Positions 11,945 through 22,300 of a DNA stretch of 64,000 bases are shown here, piece after piece. How positions within the stretch are numbered: the first letter of the stretch is position 1; every line of letters starts with the position of its first letter. The stretch covers positions 1,674,001-1,738,000 of the forward strand of contig CAJFCV020000005.1 in the NCBI GenBank assembly GCA_904066235.2, written 5' to 3'. This DNA is from Bursaphelenchus xylophilus (taxonomy: Eukaryota; Nematoda; Chromadorea; Rhabditida; Aphelenchoididae). A program made the position numbers and the translations under genes. Below the pieces are notes generated by a model that was not told where the DNA came from, ran no database searches, and saw nothing but the letters and a program-made list of their open reading frames with translations.

Positions 11945-14900
11945 TTACTTGCGATGTTGCGTGTCGGCAATCTAAAATTACAGAAATTTTTCAAACAAAA
12001 AAAAAATTTTTACCTTATGTGACGGTTTTTTGGCCCTTTTTTGCCTCTTTTTGCCGTGATGATTCCTTTTGCGCTTGATATGCGATTCCTTGCTAGATTC
12101 CCTCGATTCCTTGGACTCCTTGGATTCTTCGTCGGACTGGAATTACGATTTTTTTTCAAAAAAGTACACAAAAATGAAAATTTGAAAAATCAACCGGTCG
12201 AAAAAATAAAAAAAAATTAACTTTAAAAAATCGACCGGTCAAAAAAAGTAAAAAAAAATAAAAATTTTAAAAATCAACCGGTTAAAAATTTTTTTTAAAA
12301 ATTAAACGTTAAAAAATCGACCGGTCGAAAAAATCAAAAAATTTAAAAATGAAAAATCGACCGGTCGAAAAATTTTTAAAAATAAAAATTTATAAAATCA
12401 ACCGGTCGAAAAAATCAAAAGATTAAAAAATAAAAAATCGACCGGTCGAAAATTTTTTAAAAAGTTAAAAATAAACATTCCAAAAATTCCAAAAATATAA
12501 TTATTTTCAAAAAAAAAAAACGAAAATAAAAGAAATCAACCAGTCGAAAAAATGTTGCAAAATTCTAATCAAAGTAACCCAAAAAAAAACAAAATTTTCG
12601 AAAAAGATGTGTTTTACCTTTCTTCTCCTCACCAAAACCGCATTTCCGACCAGCCATTCGGTGGTTCTGGATCTGCCCATCTTTCTTTCCCACTTCTTCA
12701 CATCGATCACTGGTTTCACCACATACTTCTTTCGTTCTCTCGTTGGTTCCTGAAAAAAAACTTTGGTCCAGAAAAACAAATCGAATTTTTAAAAATCGAC
12801 CGGTCGATAATGAAAAATTGTAAAAATTAAAAATTCAAAATATCAATAATCAAAAAATTGCGAAAAAACACCAAAATAATTTTTTTATTTTTCCCAAAAA
12901 TTTTTTTTAAAATCGACCGGTCGATAATAAAACCATGAAAAAATATATTCAAAAAATTGCGAAAAAAAGATAAAATAAACTTAAAATTTTAAAAAAATCA
13001 AAATAAAAAATCGACCGGTCGATAATAAAATTTTGAAAAATTTAAATTTCCAAAGCAGTAATCCTAAAATTACAAAAAATCACAAAATTATTTTTTCCAA
13101 AAATCAAAATAAAAAAATCGACCGGTCGATGAAAATAATTCCAGAAATCCCAAAAAAACTTCAAGTAAAGAAAAATTTTTTGAGGTTTGACCTCATTCCT
13201 ACCCATTTTACATCAAAAAGCATACCACTTCCGACGAATCCGAGCGTTTCTGCACATTGGTCGGAGCTCTTGGCTTCTCCTTGGCAATGATCTCTTTCTC
13301 CTTCTGTTTCACCGCCTTCTCCTTCACTTTTCGCTGCTGTTTCGGCAACACAGCGCTCTTCACCACCTCCGCATTATCTTCCGAGAACACATAAGGCTTG
13401 TACTTTTCGTCGAGGCTCGCTTTCACCTCGGGCGGCAGTCCAACTTCCGCCCGTCGGAACATGAATTGCACGTCGTATTTGTAGTCGTCGAACAGGCTTT
13501 TGTACTCTTCGTCTTGATTCGAAGCCTATAAATTGAGTAAATTTTAGTCTAGTCAAAAGACTTGGAGAGATTTTTGACATTTTTCTAAAATTTGGGTCCC
13601 ACCACGAAAACCTGAAAATAGCAAAAAACCAATGGACAAGCGGGAATCACTCAAAAAAAGAGCTAAAATGATTCTCGAAGGATTGGGCCCGGTTTTGTCC
13701 CCACCCCGGTTTTGTCCCCAAGACGGTTTTGTCCCCAGCACGTTTTTGTCCCCACTTTTTTCGAGCCTTTTTGTCCCCAGACCGGTTTTGTCCCCAGGAC
13801 GGTTTTGTCCCCAAGACGTTTTTGTCCCCCCTTTTTTATTTTTTTGTCCCCACACCGGTTTTGTCCCCAGGACGTTTTTGTCCCCAAGCTGGATAGTACG
13901 ATTAAAAATTATGCATTCAGATGTTAATGCTGTTGGTTTGAAGCCCCGCACTTCTCAAAAAATGTGTTTTTAGCACTTGGTACTGTATAGTTCAAGGTGG
14001 TATTATATAGCACGAGGTAAAAATTAAGCTTTAACGCGTGAATGACGTTGTTTTGGTACGCAGTAGTGATCAGACGTTCATTTTGTGCAAAAACAAATTC
14101 GTGCATATAGTACCATGTGCTAAAACACATTTTTGAGAAGTACTGGGCTTCAACCCCATAGCATTGACGTGTTATGGCTTAATTTTTACCTCGTGCTATA
14201 TAGTACCACCTTGTACTATACAGTACCAAGTGCTAAAAACACATTTTTTGGGAAGTGCGGGGCTTCAAACCAACAGCATTAACATCTGAATGCATAATTT
14301 TTAATCGTACTATCCAGCTTGGGGACAAAAACGTCCTGGGGACAAAACCGGTGTGGGGACAAAAAAATAAAAAAGTGGGGACAAAAACGTCTTGGGGACA
14401 AAACCGTCCTGGGGACAAAACCGGTCTGGGGACAAAAAGGCTCGAAAAAAGTGGGGACAAAAACGTCCTGGGGACAAAACCGTATTGGGGACAAAACCGG
14501 GGTGGGGACAAAAACGTCCACTACGTTCTCGAAGTTTAAAATTATATTATCCATTATATTTTTGTCGAATTTCGAAAATTTAGGTCCCACCACGAAAACC
14601 TGAAACTTGCAAAAACCAATGGATTTTGGGCGGGAATCGCTCAAAAAAAGAGCTAAAATGATTCTCGAAGCTTAAAATTACGTTATCTATACCTTTTGTC
14701 AAATTTTCGAACATTTGGGTCCCACCACGAAAACTTGAGATTTGCAAAAACCAATGGATTCCGAGTGGGAATCACTCAAAAAAAGAGCTAAAATGATTCT
14801 CGAAGCTTAAAATTATATTATCCATTATATTTTTGTCGACTTTCGAAAATTTAGGTCCCACCACGAAAACCTGAACATAGCAAAAACCAATGGATTCCGA

Positions 14901-17795
14901 GCGGGAATCACTGAAAACAGAGGTAATATCATCCTCAAAGCTTAAAATTACATTATCTATACTTTTTGTCAAATTTTCGAACATTTGGATCCCACCACGA
15001 AAACCTGAAATTTGCAAAAACCAATGGATTCCGAGTGGGAATCTCTCGAAAAAGAGCTAAAATGATTCTCGAAGCTTAAAGTTATATAATCCATTAACTT
15101 TTTGTCAATTTTTGAAAATTTGGGTCCCACCACGAAAACCTGAAATCAAAGAAAATTCATGAATTTTGACTGGAGACGTAGCAATAACACCTCTAAAATG
15201 ACGAAGTAATTGCAGAAACCCCCATTTTTATCAGTTTTCAAAACGTTTGGTCCCGCCACGAAAACCTTCAAAGTCCTCAAAACCTCTGAAAACCGTCTTC
15301 AAAACGCCATTCCATACCTTACAAGGAGTGTCAACACAATCCGGTCTGGCAAACTCTTGTCCAATCGGCGAGTCCTCAAACTTTTCGCCGGGTTTTCCCT
15401 CCAAAATGCACAGTGCTTTATGCAAATTCTGCGCAAACAGTTGATACCGCGGCTTTCCCCGACTGTCCATCTCGTTGATCCAAGCGAAAATGTCGCTGAT
15501 CAGGCGATGAATGTCGGAGCAAAAGCTCGAGGCCATCAGGACCGGGCGACGGCGCCAGTCCACTTTTCGGATTCGGATCAGCGACGGCTCGTCCGGCTCC
15601 AGCCATTCCCAGGGGAGTTTGGCGCGGAGGGAGGCCATCTGAAAAGATTACAAATCCTTTGAGAATCAATTTTCGGAATTTTGGCATTGGTTTTATTTCA
15701 ATTTTGAGTCAATTTGGAAATTTGACGAAATGTCACTATTGATTTTTTGAATGAAAGTTTCATTTTTCTCAAACTCACGCTCGAATTTTAAGAATTTTGT
15801 AAAGAAATTCCGTATTTTATCCATCCCACACACAACATACACTGTAAGCAGCAAATTCAAAATGTGACGAAATGTCACTATTGATTTTTTTAATGTCAAT
15901 TACACTTTTTAATTTTTTCTGAACCCAAGTCTCAAATGTAAGAAAACAATTCCATTTTTCACCCATTCTACCCACTACACATGCTCTAAACAGCAATTAC
16001 AAAATTTGACAAAATGTCACTATTGATTTTTTGGATGTAAATCACATTTTTTGGATTTTTTTGAAGCTCACGGTTCCGACTTGAGCACGCAATGTCGTAT
16101 TTTACCAATTTCGCCCACTACACGCACCACAAACAACAAATTTAAAATTTGGACGAAATGTCACTATTGATTTTTCGCTAAAAAATCGTCACACTTGTAA
16201 AAAATGTAAAAAACGCTTTGCAAAACAACTCACTGTGTAGAACCAAGAGTATAAATCGTCTCTTCTAGAGCTTGAAGGGGAATCCATCATGTCAACGGAG
16301 CAAAAATGTGGGTCAACTGGGGGCTGTGGATTCGAAAACGGGAGTGGAACTTCTTCCTCAAACACCATCCACACTCTATAAAGAGAGATTTTGTGGTCAT
16401 AGAAAAGAATTTTTGACTTTATCCTACTAGAATTAGTTATATTGAGCCAAAAACAGTAAAAATCGAACTTTTCTAGCTTTAATCGGCTATATTCCATTTG
16501 TTTCTGGTTAGTGCGGTCTGAAATTTTGCTCAAATCATCTAAGTAGCATGGAATTTAAGTAAGTTAAATTTCATCCTGATCCATCGACGACAACATATTG
16601 AATTTTCGACTTTTGTCATCTTCACCATGACTAATATAACAATCCTTTCAAAATCAAAAAAATCATGCGCCAAATCCATCCATTGCTTACTTAGCCTCAG
16701 CCAGATCACAGATCACCACTCCAAAATGTTCGGCGTCCACCTCGAAGGCATGTGAGAGCAGGAAATGGCCTGGATTCAGGTTCTGATGAACGATCCCCAA
16801 CCCATGCAATTCCTTGACCGCCGACAGCATCTCCAACCCCAATCTGAGGGTGGTCTTCTGTGACAGGAAGCCCACTCTCCTCTTGACCTCCGCCAACGAG
16901 CAATGGTAGATGGGGAAGGCCAGCATTCGCTGTGCGTCGCCGAAGATGAGAGGCGCGGGGCAAAGGATGCGAAAGAACGCATCCGGACAGCGGCTCGCCT
17001 TCAGCCACGCATGGATTTGCGATTCGCGGACCACGTTCACCTCGGGCAAAGTCGTAGCGCCGAATGTCTTGAACATCAACTCGGGATACTGTAGAAATTA
17101 TATTGTAATAGGTCAACAGCTAAACTTTGAGTAAGAATGTCCGTTGTAAAAATAAAAAAATATGTAAAAAAATTTATAATGTAGTTTTGAACCTAATGAG
17201 GCATTTTAGGCAAGGTAAAATTGAATTTTAACCTGGCTCAAAAGAAGTTCTGGGTCCCACCACGAAAACTTGAGCAGTCGGAATTTGGCTCAAAAAGCAG
17301 TAGAAACTCGATACAAATGCTCTATCAATCTCATATACAAAAAAATAAATGAAGAAAATCTTCAAAAACCCGTCTAATTCGAATTATATTACACTAGACA
17401 TCAGAACAAAAAATCTCAAAATCTTCCATTTTTCCTCAAATTTTAGCGGAAAAGATGGTTTCAAAGTCATTCAAATGACATTAGTTTTCTTCGAAAAAAT
17501 TTTTTAAATCCGAAAATTGCACTTTTTCCGCTTACTTCAACATCATTTTGATCTTTGAATGGCTTTTTGGCCTTGGCTTTGTAGAAGTTGTGAGTTGATG
17601 GGATCCTATCTCGCATGACTTCGGTCACCTTGTAATCTCCGTAGATTCTAAAAACGGTTTTTTGCGTAAATCTTGGCTCAGAAATTTGCAAAAAATCGAG
17701 TTATCTTACAAGTCGCCAACCTCGAAGATCTTAACAGGTTGAAGGTTCAATGAAGACGCCTTCGATTTGGGACTGCTCGTTTCTTTACACGACAT
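11945..17795 (-). CDS. CK1/TTBK-like protein kinase, probably catalytically dead, 9 exons
   Basis: Exons 17795-17710, 17647-17536, 17088-16691, 16375-16234, 15638-15318, 13525-13226, 12749-12618, 12136-12014, 11971-11945; 546 aa in frame. CK1/TTBK signature in the C-lobe: SRRDDLYSWFYT followed by KLPWEW. The lysine of strand beta3 may be in LMFKTF (~73) and the helix-C glutamate in VVRES. The catalytic loop HRDxKxxN reads HQNLNPGH (~167-174) and DFG reads DLA (~194-196), so the catalytic Asp, the assisting Lys and the metal-binding Asn are all gone; the glycine loop is also not recognisable. After the kinase domain come a charged linker (KQKEKEIIAKEK) and a Ser/Lys-rich basic tail. CK1-type expansions in nematodes are commonly germline genes, but nothing here proves that. 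The gene starts 165 bp from the PIH1D1-like gene in divergent orientation. Introns 6-8 hold the GTCCCC foldback and TCGACCGGTCGA arrays. Confidence 0.75.
12185..13135. repeat. dispersed array of TCGACCGGTCGA in kinase introns 6-8
   Basis: About a dozen copies, exact at ~12316, 12357, 12438, 12797, 12913, 13010 and 13118, one-base variants (CAACCGGTCGA, TCGACCGGTCAA) between. They occur in the intron parts only; exon 12618-12749 has none. Confidence 0.8.
13556..15200. repeat. ~145-bp tandem repeat interrupted by a foldback, kinase intron 5-6 interval
   Basis: Unit contains GGGTCCCACCACGAAAACC, AAAAACCAATGGATTCCGAG, GGAATCACTCAAAAAAAGAG and GATTCTCGAAGCTTAAAATT. About one unit lies before 13685 and about five from 14523 on. 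Exact count needs a dot plot. Confidence 0.75.
13688..14517. mobile_element. 830-bp foldback with outer GTCCCC tandem arms
   Basis: Each outer arm is ~10 copies of an 18-20 bp unit (CGGTTTTGTCCCCAGGA on the left, TGGGGACAAAACCG on the right), then ~300 bp of inverted arm (GATGTTAATGCTGTTGGTTT, CTTGGTACTGTATAGTTC). It interrupts one unit of the 145-bp tandem repeat (after GATTCTCGAAG). Long ORFs here are repeat artefacts. Confidence 0.75.
15715..16190. repeat. four ~145-bp tandem units with GACGAAATGTCACTATTGA, kinase intron 4
   Basis: TTTGACGAAATGTCACTATT appears at ~15721, 15855, 16003 and 16150, each followed by a T-rich stretch and a CCGTATTTTA/CCCATTC segment. A lone GTGACATTTCGTCGAAAAAT occurs in the SCYL1 promoter region (~63405). 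Confidence 0.75.
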
Positions 17796-17880
17796 GACTC
17801 CAGTAGAACGTAAGAAAATGACCGACCGGTCGCCGGAGCTTCAAATTGCGAATTTCGACTTGTTGCGGAATGCCAAAACA

Positions 17881-17900
17881 TTTTCGTTGCGGGACGCAGA
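17881..17900 (+). promoter_or_regulatory. candidate bidirectional promoter motif, kinase/PIH1D1 spacer
   Basis: TTTTCGTTGCGGGACGCAGA lies midway in the 165-bp divergent spacer 17796-17960. It matches the motif upstream of the helicase gene. No TATA-like or T-block signal is clearer here. Confidence 0.35.
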
Positions 17901-17960
17901 AAATAAGTCGGTGAAAATATTTTTTTCGCAAAATTTCGGAAAACTTTCTGGAATTGCACG

Positions 17961-19098
17961 ATGAAGACGTCAGACGCAGCGAAAGAATTGGCTGAAGAAG
18001 CCAGAGATTATTGGATAATCACACCGGAACCTGGATATGTCGTCAAAACAGCGGTAAGTTAATATAAAACCTTTTTGGAATTCTTGTTTTAGTGTCGAAA
18101 CGTCGGATCAGAGCCTCATCCCTCCAAATTATTCGTCAATATCTGCCATTCGACTAAAATTCCGCCGCCGATGGATGGACAATGGGATGAAGAAGATATG
18201 CTGAGGAAATTGGAGACGAATCCCGATGATATTAATATTCCCACGTGCGTTGGGGTGCTGGAGGCCACCAAGGATCTTAAAGGAGAGCCTGCTCGAAAGG
18301 TGAGATCAGTTTGACTTATTTTTTCTTCGATTTTTAGGAAATTCCTTGATGTTGTAGTAGATGATGGGAAATTGATTGTAAGCTCCGGTTATCTTGATCA
18401 ATCCTTTTTAAATTTCAAGCATAGCAAGATAATGCTGTAAACTCGGTTTGCTGTAAATTTTATCTCGTTCGATTCCTTCCTTCAAAAGTTATAAGCGCTT
18501 TTCTAACCTATATCAATATTCAGGTGGATGTTGTGGTAAACAGTATTTTCTACAAGAAATACGTGGACAAATCCGAATTCTATCGACAACTTCTCTTCAT
18601 GGTGGTGTGCTCTTCGATTGAACGACAACACAACCTAATAATTGAAGTGAAAACACACAAAACTTTGAGGAAAAATACACATTGGGGAGAGATAAGCCAA
18701 CAACGAATCAGGAAATCGCCCGCCGAATGTTTGATTAAAGAAGACCACTCGAGCAAGTGTGTAGACGCTGTAAGTCACTCTTTTGTGAGTTTGTATTCGG
18801 ATTTTAGGAAGATTTGGAGCCATCTCCAGCGATTTCTGGCCAGAAATTCACAGCGACACTAGTGGCTGGAAGGATCGTCGAGATTGTGGTCCAAGTCCAA
18901 GACGAGGCCAAAAAGTCAGTCAAAGAAGCTGGTCGGCTACGATGCAAATTGAATGAGGATCGAGTCGTTGTGATCCTCGACAATAAACGATCAATTCTCG
19001 ACATTTTCCTCCCATATCATCTAAATTTCAACGAATCTGATGTGGAATTTGACTGTAAAACCTCAAAACTGTATATTAGATGCCCAATTATATGGTAA
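17961..19098 (+). CDS. pih1d1: PIH1 domain-containing protein 1 (R2TP subunit), 4 exons
   Basis: Exons 17961-18053, 18093-18299, 18524-18769, 18808-19098; 278 aa, close to the ~290 aa of human PIH1D1. The PIH1 core is clear: TPEPGYVVKT, then KLFVNICHSTKIPPP and, after an acidic stretch, an IPTCVGV segment, followed by VVVNSIFYKK. The C-terminal half forms a CS-like domain (NEDRVVVILDNKRS, LPYHLNFNES, KLYIRCPIIW). PIH1D1 is the phosphopeptide-binding subunit of the R2TP/HSP90 co-chaperone that assembles snoRNPs, RNA polymerases and PIKK kinases. Exon 1 begins at the only ATG between the upstream acceptor-free region and the PIH1 motif. It shares a 165-bp intergenic region with the divergent kinase gene. 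Confidence 0.88.
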
Positions 19099-19325
19099 AT
19101 ATTGTTGACAGAGTTGTATTCTGATAAATTGTTAAGTTTTCCATCGAAAAAACTTTTAAAATACCGAAAGAATTAAGATTTTTATATCTCATGTCAAGTG
19201 TAATATAAAATATGTCAAGAAATGGAGTTTAAATATTAAATTAACAAATGAGCTGCATTCTAATTGCTTTTAGAAGCTTTAATGTTGTTAATGATTACCA
19301 TTTTTTGTTAAATTTTGATTCTGTG

Positions 19326-22300
19326 ATGAAATTTTTCGCTGTCTTTGTTATTTTTATATTGGAATTTGCGCATTCTCAAGTGAGTAATGGGGTTTTTAAT
19401 AGGCAAATACTATTGTAATTGCCGTTGGAGGCTATAAATTTTTTTATTTATTAGTTTCCTCGAATTTTGGCTGATTTATCCCTAAAATAAGGTAAAAACT
19501 CGAACCAATCACAATTTTTGCAGCCTATTTTAGGATGACTGGATTGAAAAGAGATCTGAGTTCATGGAAATGGGGATTGACACCAATTTTCGGCCCTGTG
19601 ACGACTTTGAAAGATTCGCTACAAACGGATTTACAACCGATTTCTTCGCAAAGTGGAGGACGGACAGAGCTAAACGGATTTTATCAGCGCAACCCGCGGC
19701 TCAAGAGGTCCGTTTTTGACGGAACTTGGCAAAAATTTGGAGTAGAATCACCAAAAGCTTTGATTATGATCCATCACGGTAAATATTTGGCTGCTTTATG
19801 AGTTGAAATGACTAAAGTTCTGGGCTAAAAATCTCAGAAATGGCTGGGCAAAAGGTTTGAATTGATAGGCAAATCGCCCAAATACAGTGACGGACCTGAT
19901 CCAGTGGCAAAAAACGTGCCATTTTGCTTCCGGGAAGTATCAAAAAAATGCATCAAAATACCTCCCTCTCCAAGTGAAAAAACTCCGGTTTCAAAAGCAA
20001 AAGCCCACCCTTTTTGTGATTTTTTGAAATCGGAGTTTTTTCATTTGGAGATGGAGACATTTTGCTGCGTTTTTGATGCTTCCTGGATGCAAAATGTTAC
20101 GTTCTTTGCCGCTGGATCAGGTCCGCCACTGTATTTGGACGATTTGGCTACCAATCCAACCTTCTGACTAGCCATTCATGACATTTTTAGGCCAAAACTT
20201 TAGCTATTTCAACTCTTAGATTAGCCAACTACAGTGATGAGCCTGATCCAGTGGCACAAAACGTACCATTTTGCATCCGGGACGTATCAAAAAATGTAGC
20301 AAAATGCCTCCCTCTCCAAGTGAAAAAACTCCGACTTTTTCAAAGGGCTCTTTTTGTGAGAGAAATTTGAAGGCGCCCTTCAAAACGGAGCTTTTTTCAC
20401 TTGGAGAGGGAAGCATTTTGCTGCATTTTTTGATACTTCCCGGATTCAAAATGGTACGTTTTCTGCCACTGGGTCAGGTCCGTCACTGTGTTTACCATAA
20501 TGAGTTATAATCAAAGTTTTTTGGTAATTCTAATCCCAATTTTTCACCCATGTTTCCTCAGAAACAAACACTGCTTCAAATTCCCGCATTTTAGCCGCCA
20601 GTCCTTCAAAAAGTCCGTAGGGCATATTCGAACTGTCTGGCCGACCGATCCATCCTCCAAATCGACCGCACGTTTTATCCCGGCGCTACAACTGAAGAAT
20701 CATTGCAGCGAACTCAACAACTGATCGATTATATCGCAAGAAATCAATTCGAAGACAACACCGGCTTCAAAGAAGCCTATCAAAAAGTCCTCAACACTTT
20801 GTGGAAATTTGGCTCTAATTTTTTGAGCGAGAAACATTTCGGTCGACAAATTGCAGTACCCAAGCCGGAAAACGTGACTTTCGGCGAAACGGACACCTGC
20901 AATTCCGTCTTTGCGAACGACAAAACGCAATGTGTAAACATGATGAGCTACACATTTGATGTGATGTTTGGGAGCGAAAAAAATGCGAGGATCTATTTCC
21001 CGCAGGATGTAAGTTTTCAAGAGGAATTTTGAGATAACTTGGGGGTAAAATACGGTGGGTTCTAACTTGTTTAGCTTTTAACATACAGTGACGGACCTGA
21101 TCCAGTGGCGAAAACGTACCATTTTGCATCCGGGAAGTATTAAAAATGTGGCAAAATGCCTCCTTCTCCAACTAAAAAAATGCGTTTTGAAGGGCGCCTT
21201 CAAATTTCTCTCACAAAAAGAGTGGGAGCGCTTTTGAAAAATCGGAGTTTTTTCACTTGAAGAGGGAGGTATTTTACCACATTTTTTGATATAGTGAGGG
21301 ACCTGATCCAATGGCATAAAACGTCTCCTTTTGCATCCCGGAAGGGATCAAAATGACTCCAAACCATTCCCTTCTCTAAGCTAAAAAACTCCGCTTTGAA
21401 AAGCGCGCCCTTTCCTTCAAGGCGAACTCTTCAAATCGGGGTTTTTTTAGCTTAGAGAAGGGAAGGGTTTGGAGACATTTTGGTCCCTTCCGGGATGCAA
21501 AATGAGACGTTTTTTGCCATTGGATCCGGTCCCTAACTGTACTTCCCGGATGCAAAATGGAACGTTTTTTCCACTGGATAAGGTCCGTCACTGTATGTTA
21601 AAAGATATACGAATTAGAACCCATCGTATTTTACCCCCAAATTACATCGAAATTCCTCTTGAAACAATATAAGTTTTACCAATTTTTAGAGGATATCCCG
21701 TCGACAACTTATGGATTACTTCCTATTCCTCTTCAAATCACCCAAAAATCCGGGGTTTTTTGCAAATTGCGAGGAAATGACCCTCGAAATCTTTCCGATG
21801 TACTACAAAAAACTTCTGTTTGACGAAATGGAGGCTCACGAAGGCTTCGCCAAAATGAACACTCAACTTTTCCAATACCTAACCACGATTGTTCAGCAAT
21901 ATTCGAGTACCACAAGGTACTTGAATATAACAGAAGAAGCGAAAAATAAGACGTATGAGTACTTGAAAGATTACCTCAAATTCGAGCCAATTGGTCATCC
22001 GATTTTTGAGAATTCGAATTTCGAAAAATATTTCGGACAATTGGCCCTGTCCGATAATCCGGATCTAAACGAACTTTCGAAGCTGTGGAAGTCGAGAAAT
22101 GTCAACAATCTCAAGCCGATTATCCAATTTAACATCGACAAGGACATAAACTTTTATTGGACGCCCAGGCTAGATGTGAGTTTCAAAACATCCAAAAAAA
22201 TCCGAGTGCATTGTGCAAGATCGAGCAATTTTTGAATGCACTGTGCAGATGTGATAAAAGTGGAATTTCCCGGAGCGCAATGCGCAGAATTTCTTAAAAT

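Larger units (their letters stand above)
19708..20594. repeat. whole-intron palindrome, M13-like gene intron 2
   Basis: The left arm starts at the donor (GTCCGTTTTTGACGGAACTT) and matches, inverted, the right side down to GTTTCCTCAGAAAC at ~20575. Inner flanks such as TTTGATTATGATCCATCACG / inverse near 20490-20510 and TTGATAGGCAAATCGCCCAA / inverse near 20140 also pair. Element F2a (19885-20131) is at the centre and a second F2a (20232-20488) was added in the right arm only. Confidence 0.75.
21009..21689. repeat. whole-intron palindrome, M13-like gene intron 3
   Basis: Left arm from the donor: TTTTCAAGAGGAATTTTGAG ... GGGGGTAAAATACGGTGGGT ... CTTTTAACA; right arm is the inverse, ending AATTCCTCTTGAAACAATAT about 15 bp before the acceptor. 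The core is F2a (21086-21593) holding F2b (21292-21539). Confidence 0.8.

Noticed and set aside
13553..14644. Frames with repeated GDKNVLGTK or LSPRRFCPQ words
   Set aside because: They come from the GTCCCC tandem arms and appear in three frames and both orientations.
19708..19790. In-frame TGA followed by 19 open codons in the M13-like gene, suggesting a selenocysteine or a pseudogene
   Set aside because: The stretch pairs with the far end of the intron palindrome and skipping it from GTCCGT restores family sequence in frame.
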